From: Epiperipatus broadwayi | Taxonomy: Eukaryota > Onychophora > Udeonychophora > Euonychophora > Peripatidae | DNA length: 64,000 nucleotides | Assembly: GCA_028023455.1 (NCBI GenBank) | Contig: JAQFVV010000071.1 | Span: 4,790,650 to 4,854,649, forward strand | Direction: 5' to 3' | In this document: positions 37,394 to 47,949 of the stretch, in pieces | How the letters are laid out: the number at the start of each line of letters is the position of its first letter | How positions within the stretch are numbered: position 1 is the stretch's first letter | Program-made: the position numbers and the translations under genes | The notes under the pieces: model-generated | Told to the model about the DNA's origin: nothing | What the model saw: only the letters and a program-made list of their open reading frames with translations | The model's database searches: none

Positions 37394-37605
37394 TTTATAT
37401 TCTGTAAGTTAGAGATACTAGATATCTGGATCTCCACACACTTAATACAATCTTTGCTTGTCAGGTAAGTTAGAAATATCAAATACCCCAATCTTCACAT
37501 GCTGATTACAATCTTTGCTAATTAGATAAGTTAGAGTTACCAAATATCTGGATCTCCACATGCTGAGTATAATCTGTACTCATTGAGTAAGTTAGAAGTA
37601 CCATC
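37394..37605. repeat. Minisatellite, unit about 61 bp, about 3.3 copies
   Basis: Units start at gtaagttaga (37404), gtaagttaga (37465), taagttagag (37527) and gtaagttaga (37587), with shared atctggatctccaca and tacaatctttgct blocks. Each unit carries a GTAAGT that resembles a 5' splice site. The one at 37465 is a perfect CAG/GTAAGT. Confidence 0.85.
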
Positions 37606-37935
37606 ATCTGAACCTCTATGCCTATTTGATAATATATATTTCCATCACAGCATTATCTCACAAAATGACGACTTGTTTTTTTTTTCACTTTTAATGCTTT
37701 GTGGATGGGTAAAAACAAAGATACTTGCAAGTTTATTAGTTTTTATTAGTGTCATCACATTTACCATATTGCAGTTATCCCCTAGCTCATTCAAAAGCTC
37801 AGAGGACCCTAGCATCGTTTGTATATTTCATTACAACTTTCACTTTCTAAACGTATTAGAGCATCCTTATGTTTAAAACAAACTTCACAAAAAATTGACA
37901 AAAATATAATTTCGCCTAGCAGTAGTAATCAACAC
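37606..37935. other. Unassigned sequence with a 97-residue ORF
   Basis: An ORF at 37583-37876 (plus) begins in the last minisatellite unit. It holds a hydrophobic stretch (LASLLVFISVITFTILQL) but I recognise no family. I treat it as chance. Confidence 0.2.
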
Positions 37936-37939
37936 TTAT

Positions 37940-38030
37940 GACAATCCTAATATAGATAACAATCAAGAATTTCAAATTGTTGTCAAGGCAACCTCTTTTT
38001 AGCAACAGAGGTGGAATTCCAAACACACAC
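37940..38030 (+). repeat. Family G fragment
   Basis: The block atttcaaattgttgtcaagg followed by caacctc matches the units at 23500-24117. Confidence 0.65.
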
Positions 38031-38042
38031 ACACATATATGG

Positions 38043-38515
38043 TAAGTTTTCTTCTCAAAAGCAGATTTAAAACCTTGGCAATTTCGTTTCTACAGTCACA
38101 TTTTTTTATATGTCAAAGCGTTGACTGGGAAGTGAACCCAGGCTGGCTGCTTGGAAGGCAGCTATGCTAACCGCTAGGCCACCAACGCTTGACTACAGTC
38201 ACATTTATCAGTGAAATTTTCACTACTTGCCATTTTACTTATAGAACCATATTTCAGCATCTCACTTTTCTAAGTTATATGATAAGCATTTTAAACAATC
38301 AACATAAATTATTGTGATCTTCTTAAAAGCAAATTTAAAAGATAGGCCATATGGATTCTATAATTATCATCGTTGATATTACTTTTCTATTGTTTGCCAT
38401 TCTCCTATTATAAAATATTTCAGAAACTCACTATTTAAAGCCATGTTATAAACATCCATATAGTGTTTTTTATATAATTAACATAAATTAATGTCATATT
38501 GCACTTTCCAATAAA
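38043..38515. repeat. Diverged tandem duplication, one unit carrying a SINE
   Basis: Unit 1 (38049-38305 without its SINE) and unit 2 (38310-38515) share tcttctcaaaagcagattta / tcttcttaaaagcaaattta, a tgccattttacttat / tgccattctcctat block and an aacataaatta block. The SINE is present only in unit 1, so it arrived after the duplication. Confidence 0.7.
38104..38192 (-). mobile_element. tRNA-Gly-like SINE
   Basis: Minus-strand copy of the tRNA-Gly(UCC)-headed SINE: gtcaagcgttggtggcctag start at 38192, anticodon loop CTTCCAA, short A/T tail. A perfect 14-bp duplication, ctacagtcacattt, flanks it (38090-38103 and 38193-38206). Confidence 0.94.
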
Positions 38516-38569
38516 GTGATTTATTTTTAAAGAAGTGAAATTTAAAGTTAAAAAATAAAAATCCTTTTT

Positions 38570-38668
38570 GTCAAGCGTTGGTGGCCTAGTGATTAGCATA
38601 GCTGCCTTCCAAGCAGCTGGCCCAGGTTCGCTTCCCGGTCAACGCATTTGACATATGAAAAAAAAACT
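38570..38668 (+). mobile_element. tRNA-Gly(UCC)-derived SINE, almost intact tRNA head
   Basis: The 72-nt head at 38575-38646 has the exact length of tRNA-Gly. The acceptor stem GCGTTGG/TCAACGC has one wobble, the anticodon arm GCTGC-CTTCCAA-GCAGC is perfect, and the T arm CCAGG-TTCGCTT-CCCGG has one mismatch. The tail tttgacatatg and a poly-A follow directly. The tail and its relatives elsewhere mark it as a retroposon and not a tRNA gene. Confidence 0.9.
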
Positions 38669-40057
38669 TTTTAAATAAAATCTAGGATTAAATTTATGTA
38701 TAAATAAATAATATTTTAATTGAGATTGTAAGAAACAAATCACGTGATTAGTTGTTTATAAAGTCATGTGATATTTGGAACTTGAAATAACCAGAATCGT
38801 TCCATTTAGTTAATCAAACTGAGTTTTTATTTTTCTCAGTATAGATATATTAAACAACCTCCATACTTCCCCATTCTTTGTAAATTTCATATAAATAAAG
38901 ATACAATAAAAGGCAGATGACTCCCAAGATGCATTTCATGCTGAACCAGCATTCATACGTTGGCCCAGGTCACCATCTCTCATATATATATCTGTTTTTT
39001 GAAAAGTATTTATCTGTAGTAAATTTACACATGGAAAAGAGAAAAATGAATGACTCCATGTGTATGTTTAAAATTAAAAAGGTCAGATATATTGATCTTT
39101 AACTGACGTTTAAAGTTTATATCTGTGCTAGAGATAATCTCTATTTTAGTAAATGATTAGTAATGATCATTATTGTATTTATCTGAGGTGAATGGTGCCA
39201 AAGTTGTGAGTGGAGTGAGTTTGACAGTTGTAAATAAAATGTAACAATTTATTTTTGTCAGCTGAGAATCAATGCAGAAATATTTATCTTCTGAATACAC
39301 CAATCCAAATCACACTAAACCAGTGTTAGGCCAGACTTAATTGCAATCCATCAATAGACCATTAAGAAATTTTTTAATGATGGCCTGAATTTAAAAAAAA
39401 GTAATGATCACTATTGCTATCTTATGCTAGATGAGATAACTATGCATTAAAAATACATTTTATGCACATGTATGGTTCCTATAGATAAGAATCAGCTCTT
39501 CATATTAAAGATGGCTATATTTAGTCTGGTATATTGGCTGATGTGTTAGACATTCTGATGCATCTATCGATTACAAATTCATCAGTTGAATATGTTCCCT
39601 ATACAACGCAAATACTCAATGGGGCTGCAATAAATGGCTTTTGGTCAGACATGAGGCCAATAACTGTATATCAGGTGCAAACGGTGCACAGATTTAATTA
39701 ATTTATCAAGAAAAATTAATATTTTTTCATATTTTAAAACAATAAAGTCTAATTAATATAGAATGCAAAAACAGTTTTATTCACAATATCTTTTATATCT
39801 GGTGCAAGGTTATCATTTCAAAAAAAAAAAAAAAAACATTGACATTTTAAAATCAAGTTTGTATTATATAAATAGTGGATTATGATACCTTTGAAAATTA
39901 TATATAGATTTTGTCCTGAGAAAGAATGCCACTCTTGCACTAAACCATATGAAGCAATGCTATAATAAAATCTGGTTACATTTTTTTTTATTTACATATT
40001 TTTTGAATAACATATAATTGAGGTTGTGTATAGTGAGTATAGTGCAGTTTGCAGCTT

Positions 40058-40059
<2 letters not shown>
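38669..40059. other. AT-rich region with a short family E-like fragment
   Basis: At about 38918-38990 a segment (gctgaaccagcattcatacg, ggcccaggtcaccatctc) resembles part of the family E palindromes. The remainder shows nothing I can name. Confidence 0.45.

Positions 40060-40131
<72 letters not shown>
40060..40131. repeat. (TA)n dinucleotide microsatellite
   Basis: About 36 TA units. The poly-YI ORFs on both strands are artefacts. Confidence 0.98.
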
Positions 40132-40133
<2 letters not shown>

Positions 40134-40142
40134 CAATGAATG

Positions 40143-40262
40143 GGATAATAGCTCTAAACAAGCTTTTCCAACAAATGCCACAAGTGAAAGCATTTGAAAA
40201 TCTCTTATCTAAAACTATTCCTATTCTCAAACCAGTTTCAAGCTACTGGCTATCTTCAGGTT
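40143..40262 (-). repeat. Family D dispersed repeat with hammerhead-like core
   Basis: Matches 21061-21182. On the minus strand, CTGAAGA (40253-40259), a stem II with AGC/GCT, GAAAC (40235-40239), a 2-nt loop and GTT are present, but the stem I strand next to CTGAAGA no longer pairs. The (TA)n array lies directly before it. Confidence 0.65.
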
Positions 40263-40784
40263 TAAAATTAAGTCACATAATAAATGACTTAATTTATTAT
40301 TTATATATTAGAAAGAAAAGTGTTTATATTATTATTATTTATAAATAGTAGACTCTTCTTTTCATAATTTGAATTTTAAAACAGTTTTAGTACAATTTTC
40401 TAATGGCTTATATAAGTAATTGTAATTTTAAACCATACTAATTTTTATACATTCATCAGTATTTGTAAAATCATTTTATGATTAAATATTTTTTGACTAA
40501 ATTAAGTAATAAATTTAAGTTGAAAAATTTGCAGGAAAAATAATAAAATTATGGATTAGTATACACGGATATGTTTAAATATGCAGTTCATTATACATTT
40601 CATTAAAATCTTTAGTTGTGATAAATAAAAATACAACATGATCCTAACTTACACATTGTTGATTTAGCAGCATGCATTTTTTTCTACAAACACATTTACA
40701 CCATCTACTGTGATCTTTAGTAACTAATAGAAACAGATGATAGTATTTAATAAAACTTTATCCAGTGATGTTCTATCCAATATT

Positions 40785-40940
40785 CCCTTATTGGTTTCAA
40801 ACTTATAGCTTTCATCAATGAGAAGTTTTGGATCTTGAAACAGTGCAGCTTCGGATCCTAAAGGTCCAGGTGCACTGTTCTAAGATCCAAAGTTTTTCAC
40901 TGATGAAAGCCATAGGTTTGAAACTAATCTGGGAGTATTA
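40785..40940. repeat. Foldback repeat related to family B
   Basis: Arms around 40780-40845 and 40875-40935 are reverse complements (ggtttcaaacttatagcttt / aaagccataggtttgaaac). The right arm holds a hammerhead-like core on the plus strand: CTGATGA (40900-40906), a 5-bp stem II AAGCC/GGTTT, and GAAAC (40920-40924). The triplet is ATC instead of GTC, which breaks one stem III pair. Confidence 0.7.
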
Positions 40941-41653
40941 AATAGGACAGTTTTATTTAAATACTGTCATTTAGATTTTATTAATTACTAAAATTGGCTT
41001 AGATGTGGTGAAAGGGAAATGTCTTTACTTCCTATAATCTTATTGATTAAACTATTCCACAGTGGATGTTGCAACACATTGTTACTACTAACTTAAAAAC
41101 AATATTGTTGGAATAATAGTAAAAGTGATTAATTCTTTAGATTTCTTATTTAGATTGGCAGTTTATTGTTTATTATTTACAATGTCTTTTTTTTAACCAT
41201 CTATGATTGCATAAATTTACGTTGTCAACATTTGATTATAACCACATCAACAGCAAAACATCAAAATAACCACAAATTAATTCTATATTTTACTGTTGAT
41301 TTTTTTTTAATTAGCAACATGCTATTCATATAATTGCCTATAGTTGATGGTGACTTATCATCACATAATAAAAACAGTGCTTCTCATTCAGTAAATCCTT
41401 TAAATAAAAAATTTGGTTCCATATTCTAATTCAAAAATGACTACACAATGAAAGTTTGAAATTGTAACAATACATATACTTATTTCTGTTAATTTGAATA
41501 ATAATTAAACTCAGAATAGTTTAGTGCAGTAGCACAGTATCTAAATGATATATAGTGTTTAAAAGTGTTATTATATATATAGATTGATAGTTAATTTATT
41601 GATGTATATATGAATTTTGGTTGTATTGTTATAATATTTAAATTTTTGTAGCT

Positions 41654-41683
41654 CTGAAGAAGACTGTGAGAAACAGTCGAAAC
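41654..41683 (+). other. CTGAAGAAG...CGAAAC stem-loop motif
   Basis: A perfect 6-bp hairpin, GACTGT/ACAGTC, sits between CTGAAGAA and GAAAC. Same design as at 32193 and 48689, with different stem bases. Confidence 0.65.
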
Positions 41684-41744
41684 TGTTATTATAATTAATA
41701 AATATTTTTGATTAAAAGGTGTAAGAAGGTGTGATTATTTTGAA

Positions 41745-42235
41745 AAGATGTATTGTAGTAACTAACTTTGTAAGAATATGGTTCTCAGACCAGTTTCAGT
41801 ATTGGCACTTAGAACTTCATATGATCTCCTGAGCAATAAAGCTGTTTAGTCATTTTTCCTCTGTATGGTGTATTGCAGTAGCAGAGTGTCATTCTCTGGA
41901 GGGGTAACATCTTGAAACCATTCCAATGCTGGCACTTCTAAATGTTCCTTGAATTTTTGATGAATAGGACCAATTACCTTCACTGACCTGTCTATTTTAA
42001 TTCAGTGATAAATATCCAGATTCTGGATATAAATCAACTCAAATCAGTTCCTGTAAGCACTCAAACTTCTTACTGACCCCCTCCCTTAAAGCTATTTGAT
42101 TTTATTGTCCCATGTGGTCTAATGCAATAGTAAAGGATCAGATTATGGTGTATAAGGTTCCTGAATTAATTGCAGTAATGGGACTTCTAGTGCTCAATTA
42201 TCTTATGTAATGTAAGCAATAAAACAATCCAATTA
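41745..42235. repeat. Degenerate tandem repeat, unit about 120 bp or more
   Basis: Recurring blocks include: gtattgtagtaac / gtattgcagtagc, cagtattggcactta / caatgctggcacttcta / cagtaatgggacttcta, and gagcaataaagct / taagcaataaaac. At least three decayed units are present. Confidence 0.55.
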
Positions 42236-42239
42236 CTTT

Positions 42240-43000
42240 TTTTATATAATTAATAAATTTTACATTGTTTCTTTTCGGGATAAGTATGGAGGTATTAGAA
42301 AAATATTATGTATTCTATACTTTATCATTTGAACAGTGTTTTGGATTTTGTTTGCTGGATCTAAATGATTGTTAATTGTTTTTTACGATGGTGCCACTTT
42401 TTTTCTTACAAGTTTTGTTATAATGATTTTATATATTTTAAATAAAGTAATTTTTAAACCAAAAATTTATTTACAAGGATTTTACCCAGAAATATTTATA
42501 AATATTTTAAATTATTCAAATGGCACACAATCGCTAACAAGTCTTTTGTTTGTCACGGAAAATAAAATATAATGAACAAGAATTTTTAAATCTCATCAAT
42601 TTTATTTTAAATGAATTTATATAAAAAATTTAAGTATTTTAAAAATAATAAGGGAAACATTTGAATGGTAATAGAAATAGTAATTAAATAATTGTGAAAT
42701 TTTGAATTTTTATAAAAATATATTTATTTTTATGATTTATTTGTATATTTAACGTCTGGATTTTTTTTTTGACAGCTTAGCTATTAACAAAATATCATAA
42801 AAGAACATAAAGATTTCAATCACATAATAGAATCACAAGTGATTTTATTAAGTCCTTCAAATGTGCTACTGTATCCAGTCATTAATTAATGAAATTTAAA
42901 TTCGGATTATACGCTTAGAAGTGCAAACTTCCCCTGCCCCAAATCATATACAAGATTTCCTGCAATCAAGCTAATAGCAACACATCTTATTTCAGAAAAC
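42240..43000. other. AT-rich region, nothing recognised
   Basis: The 67-residue ORF at 42369-42572 has no family match. Confidence 0.45.
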
Positions 43001-43006
43001 CTCATG

Positions 43007-43220
43007 CTAGCCCTGGCAACAAGTGTTGCCCAGCACCAATATCTGTATAAAAGAGCCAAGAACAATTCCAACCACAAATAGGTCATGAAAATTTGGCCAT
43101 ACCTTTGAACCTACATTGCCCAGTGTGATATAGAGTGGAATGATGCACAATGTAAAGTGATTTGGCATATCACCAACAATGCTAATGCCATAAACAAAAA
43201 AGAATCCTTCTCTCACTCTA
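43007..43220 (-). CDS. Exon-like ORF of unknown identity
   Basis: Sixty-nine residues with unusually gene-like composition for this window: GFFFVYGISIVGDMPNHF, then IPLYITLGNVGSKVW, then HDLFVVGIVLGSFIQILVLG. The last part could be one membrane segment. On the minus strand a pyrimidine-rich stretch ending in AG lies just before it (about 43221), which could be a splice acceptor. I see no good GT donor at the end, and a stop closes the frame at 43007-43009. It could be a decayed exon, a transposon-borne gene fragment or chance. I do not recognise the family. Confidence 0.25.
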
Positions 43221-43699
43221 AAAAGTGGGTCATGTAAACCTACTTATTTACATATTTTTTATATCACATAACCATTCGGCTACACTTTGCAGCTCTATCG
43301 CGTTGATTACAATATCATTGTAAGATATTGAAACATGCTTATCATATCATATTATATTTAAGAGGATAAGATTTATATTTTAGGCCATTCTTATTTCTTG
43401 CTTTGTATAAAAATTTCGTTTTCAAGCTTTTCTTAAACCTTCCTCAGTTCTATCTGGTTTTTTCGGCAACGGCTTTAGGTTGCTCAAAATCTGCCACTTT
43501 TTGAACTATGGAACTGTTTTTACGCTTGTTTTAAAGGTTCTAAAAAGACCCATAAGATGCTGCCCTCTTTCAAATTATTTTGCAAGTAAAAAATCAATAT
43601 ATGTGATGTTGAACATCTAACAAAAGGAGGAGGCAGTCCATTCTAAACACTGATTGGCTGATGATTATTTGGGCAAAAAAGATCACCAGTAAACAATTT

Positions 43700-44030
43700 T
43701 CACTGCTGAAAATTAAAACATATGTTTTAGAATGTTTTTTTTAATTATTTTTTGTACATATTATAAATTATTTTCATAAAATCTGCTGAAAATATAGTTA
43801 TTTTACAAAAGTAGTAAGAATTAAAAAATTGTATATTTTACACGATTGTAAATTGAAAAATAAACCAGTGATAGCAATAATTTTGACATCCTATCAAGAG
43901 TTTAGATTGCCCCAAGCTGTTTATTTGATTTTCAAACAAAAATTAATGTTTTAGAATATTTTTCTGGCATTTATTTACATATTATAATGTATTTTGGTAA
44001 AATATGCTGAAAATATAATTATTTTTAAAA
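43700..44030. repeat. Diverged tandem duplication, period about 230 bp
   Basis: The blocks atatgttttagaatgttttt and atctgctgaaaatatagtta (43718-43803) recur as taatgttttagaatattttt and atatgctgaaaatataatta (43945-44024). Confidence 0.65.
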
Positions 44031-45237
44031 AAATGCTAAGATTTTATTAAAAAAATTCTTAACTTTTATAATAACGTAGATTGAGGAGGGACATCAATGA
44101 TGTTTACATGACTTGTAATTTGCTATGATCTTTTTTTTAAATTTTTTTCACTATCAAATATTTTTATAATTATAAATAAAAGTTAATTAATTTAATGAAT
44201 AGAAATCAATTGGTTACCTATAACTTTTATGAAACTGTATTTTTTTGATAAAATGGATAAGTTTTGAAATTTCATATTATCATGCCATTTTTTATTTATT
44301 GTTAATCAGTCATTAAATAATTATTAAAAAATATTTTTATCTTAATGTTTTTATTCCTCCAACTATCTTTTACCTGAATTGGCAGTATGTGTGACTTGAT
44401 TTCAATACAGCTTACAGTTTAGGGATTTTTAAATTAATTCAATAAATCTATTTAATTATAGAATATTAAACCTATAAATTATTTAAAATTATTTAGAATA
44501 AGCTGTTATACTTATTTATTTATCTTTTGCTCATAGTAATACTTCAAAGAGTTATTGCTCCACGAGCTATATTAAAGTATAATGGTTAATTATAGAGATT
44601 AAGGATTTATGTTGGTGTTTAAACCTTCAGATGATAACCCTGAATGATACAAGGCTATCATCTTTAAAGACCATTCACCACATTTTATTTTTAATAGAAA
44701 TTAAGTTTATAGTGGCCAGTACATTAATATTACTATAAGACCAGAGCATTGATGATGATCAGCATTTTTATGTATCCCAGCATTATTTTTAATTTTTATA
44801 TTCTTATGGATTAGCCCTTAAGTCTGTGCATCAAAATTATTGCTTATATAATCTTCAAGTTTGGCATTGGCTAGATAAGTAGCATGTCTACAGTTGACCC
44901 CTATCAAATCCAGTCACAATTTTGACTGTTGATTTTACTGTTGATTGTTCATGATGATGAATGATTTGATTATTTCTGTTTAGTGCTGGATGAACTTATA
45001 ATTAGTTTTATATTTTTTGCTAATCTCCCATGCTCATTTCTTAATTAAATGGGGGGGGGGAGGTGATGATGATTTTTTCATCTCTTCATGTTTACCCATT
45101 TTGGTTCTGTACCATTACAAGATATATATATATATATATATTTCTTTAAAAATATTGCAAATGTTTGCCAAGAAGTTTGCATAGAATGTTTTAAATACAC
45201 ATATCTAAAAATATCTACATGCTTAAGTTTTTTAGAA
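44031..45237. other. AT-rich region, nothing recognised
   Basis: A G run at 45051-45061 and a (TA)n run at 45121-45140. No coding content. Confidence 0.5.
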
Positions 45238-45251
45238 AGCTTATAAAGATG

Positions 45252-45390
45252 TTTATATATATATATATAAATTATTAATCAATAATTATATATATATATA
45301 TATGTCAAAGCCTTGAGTGGAGAGCAAACCTGGGACAGCTGCTTGGAAGGGAAGGCAGTTATGCTAACCGCTGGGCCACCAACCCTTGAC
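45252..45390 (-). mobile_element. tRNA-Gly-like SINE with an (AT)-rich tail
   Basis: Minus-strand copy with a tRNA-Gly-like head (about 45303-45390); a few extra bases sit in the anticodon arm. The tail is an AT-repeat tract of about 50 bp instead of poly-A. A 14-bp duplication with one mismatch (agcttataaagatg / agcttataaaaatg) at 45238-45251 and 45391-45404 proves the tail belongs to the insertion. Confidence 0.88.
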
Positions 45391-45985
45391 AGCTTATAAA
45401 AATGTCGGTGATTAAGTTCTCAATGTTTACTATGATTTATAAAACAAAAGCTTGAAGCTGTAGAGAATATGTATTAGACATATATAAGTAATAAATATGA
45501 CTAAAGAGAGCTTAAAATTAATTCGTTTATTAATCTGCTGAATTAACTTTTGACATAAAGTGTCTGTTTCCAAGCATAACTGGTAGATAATTAGCAGTGT
45601 GTGGCAGTAATTCTGACTATAACAGATTAGACTGGGCAGAGTTTAGAAACTTTACATAGTATATGTTTATTCATTAGCATTATTCACACTTTTATTACCA
45701 GTTATTGTTGACTACAATAATTTCAGAAAAAAATATAGCTAGAATGAGAGAGTAAATATACCATTATACATGAATTTGTGGTAATTAGAAACACTATCCA
45801 TGAAGTACAAATATATTCACATGGCCAGTGTGCCAGCGAAAAAATTAATTGGTAATGAATATGTTTTCAAGATATCTGAGAACTCATCTCTAAATCAAAG
45901 AATGTGTTACGTAATGACATAATTTAACTATTCACCATAAAAATTATAAGGCATTAGCATATCCTACTCATAAAATACAACATAC
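45391..45985. other. AT-rich region, nothing recognised
   Basis: No ORF or repeat match. Confidence 0.45.
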
Positions 45986-45988
45986 AGT

Positions 45989-46174
45989 GTGATAAGGATA
46001 TTTCATAACAGTGGCCTGACATTATATTTTACTCTTAAATTGGGCAAAATTGCTTCTGAAAATTTTGTAAAGATTCAAACTGCATTTGACAGTAAAGCCG
46101 TAAGTCTCAAGAACATTTTCAAATGGTTTTCAAGATTTCATGATAGAAGTAGGATAAGTGAAGACATTTTATGA
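45989..46174 (+). mobile_element. Mariner-type transposase N-terminal fragment
   Basis: Residues YFTLKLGKIASENFVKIQTA, then FDSKAVSLKNIFKWFSRF, then HDRSRISEDIL match the N-terminal helix-turn-helix of mariner transposases and their GVQW3/FLJ37770-like derivatives (typical pattern: K-L-G-K-T-A-x-E-T-F, S-R-x-x-x-F-x-W-x-x-R-F). A stop follows at 46172, and the catalytic domain is not evident downstream. Confidence 0.7.
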
Positions 46175-46179
46175 AATGT

Positions 46180-47082
46180 CATAACTTGTAAACCAGTCTT
46201 AGCAGAACCTTAATATTTTTGTTGTTAGCAGCTTAACTATGTCAGTGTGCAATATGTGTGGATGTCGAAATGATACTACAGATGGCTTGGAGAAAGAACA
46301 TTCATTCTTATCCTGGATATATATGTTGGTTTTATAATCTGCTTACTCAATATCTTGCAATGATGTCTATTCTTCTCAAGGAATTTTAATTTTTAAAATA
46401 CTTTAACACCTTATATCCAGTGTATTTTAACATCAATGATATTTTTCCATTTTTCTTAATAAACACAAATCAGTATTGGTTTTTTGGTATCATTGAGATT
46501 ATCTTTGAATGTGAGAGGTTATGCCTTCTCACTCTGAAAATTATATTAGAAGCATTTGCAGGAAATCTATTAATATTTAATTGTTTCATCTAACAAATCT
46601 AATAGTGATGTGGGTTTACAATAGTAGTTTAACATTGTATCACATCCAGAAAAATGAAGCATTCTGATTGGTCTTTTTATCATAATGTCATGTATTTAAA
46701 ATCTTATGAAAGATATTTAATGATTTTTTTCTAATACCTTTATGCTACTTGTTTATAGAATATATTGGTCAAAGTAATAGTTTTATGTGTAATTAAGGTT
46801 TATAATTATTTTCCACACAGCCTTTATGCTTAAAACATTACCAGAAAATATTTCAGTTGTCAAGGTAACATTACTAATAAATAGAAAATGGAATCCCCAC
46901 TTCATACTCTTTACTAAGATCTTAAATAAACTGTAATTGTGACTAATGACGTATAATAACAGATTTATACTTTTATGTTATTATTTGCCATTGATTATAT
47001 TTACACTCTACTTAAGATCTTAGACAAGACTATGAAATGAGAATTAATTTTCTATGTATTCATAATATTGCCTTTACAATAA
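46180..47082. other. AT-rich region; possible mariner decay then nothing
   Basis: A weak RT/S-rich reading just after 46174 may be the decayed linker of the transposase. A ttgtcaaggtaac block near 46857 hints at a family G fragment. Confidence 0.3.
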
Positions 47083-47346
47083 ACCGACAAAACTCACTCT
47101 ATATATTGCCACACACAGCAAGCTTGAGTAATCAATGGATGCCAGAAGGCTTGTGCATAAAATGCCCATTTAGTGCCTACTCATCCAATATCCCCAGACT
47201 AGTTTCTGGCTTGTGGCCTTCGTCAGTGAGGAACCTTGGATTACTCTAGCATGCTGTGTGTAGCAATACATATAGTGAGTTTTGCCTGTTTTAAAACAGT
47301 TATACCCAAGCATAAGAGGTGGTGGTCATGTGATGTTTAGTGCCTT
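47083..47346 (+). repeat. Family B dispersed repeat with terminal inverted ends
   Basis: The ends gacaaaactcactc... and ...agtgagttttgcctg, plus the adjacent cacacagcaagcttgagtaat / attactctagcatgctgtgtg, form inverted repeats of about 55 bp. The middle carries a hammerhead on the minus strand. The overlapping 70-residue ORF is an artefact. Confidence 0.82.
47183..47241 (-). ncRNA. Hammerhead-like ribozyme, family B
   Basis: On the minus strand: outer stem I ATCCAA/TTGGAT (six pairs), an internal loop, inner stem I TCCTCA/TGGGGA (six pairs, one wobble), CTGACGA (47220-47226), stem II GGC/GCC flanked by an A/A mismatch next to the core, GAAAC (47202-47206), loop TA, GTC (47197-47199). Cleavage is predicted between 47197 and 47196. 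The architecture equals family C, but the A/A closing mismatch may lower activity. Confidence 0.6.
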
Positions 47347-47389
47347 GACAATAGTAGTGGAAATATTTTCTTGAGATGTTACAAGAAGG

Positions 47390-47670
47390 TATCATTGATT
47401 TTATTGAATGAATTAAGAGATTGAAAAGGATCTGGGCTGAACACATTGTGAGAACAGATGATAATAGATGAACTGTTAGTGTTTTAAATTGGGTTCAAAA
47501 CTTTGTTAAAAACCTATAAAGAGACATATGAAAAAATGAATAGATAAAATAAAAAGGTTTCTGGTATGGTGTGACAAAGAAAGGCAGTGTGTTAAAGAAA
47601 CTGAATTAAACATAGAGAGACCTTTATTCTATGATGCACCAATAAGGGTTGAAAATGTGATGTTGATATT
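47390..47670 (+). mobile_element. RTE-like LINE 3' terminal fragment
   Basis: Decayed frames read IKRLKRIWAEHIVRTDDNR, then TVSVLNW. This matches the region R-L-x-W-x-G-H-x-x-R-x-x-D-N-R-W near the end of RTE-like ORF2. Sequence like the 14594-14760 end follows (taaacatagagagaccttta). Confidence 0.6.
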
Positions 47671-47949
47671 ATAAGCATGATGAGTGTGTTTAAGTTAATT
47701 ATATATAATAACTAGTTAAGTCTCGACACTAATTACTTAATTAAGTTTGAGTACCAGTAAAACATATCGTTTATAATTTTTTTTTAGCTAAAAGTAGCAT
47801 TGAGAAGGCTATGTTTAAGTCAATAAATCACTTTGTTATATATTTCTTGAATATTATCACTGAAGATTAGGAATTGTAGAACAATAATTAGTACAAGAAA
47901 AGTTGTAATTATAAATTTATTTAAACGCACATTGATTACGTAAGTAATT

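Noticed and set aside
37583-37876. 97-residue ORF as a membrane protein gene
   Set aside because: It starts in a minisatellite unit, has no recognisable family, and a hydrophobic stretch is expected in AT-rich DNA.
38575-38646. Functional tRNA-Gly(UCC) gene
   Set aside because: It has a T-stem mismatch, a retroposon-type tail and poly-A, and dispersed relatives with target-site duplications. A working tRNA gene is not excluded, but a SINE explains it better.
40049-40348. YIYIYI ORFs
   Set aside because: They come from a (TA)n microsatellite.
41654-41683. Hammerhead ribozyme
   Set aside because: The core has an extra A before stem II, and I find no stem I or III pairing and no cleavage triplet in register. 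Kept only as an unexplained stem-loop motif.
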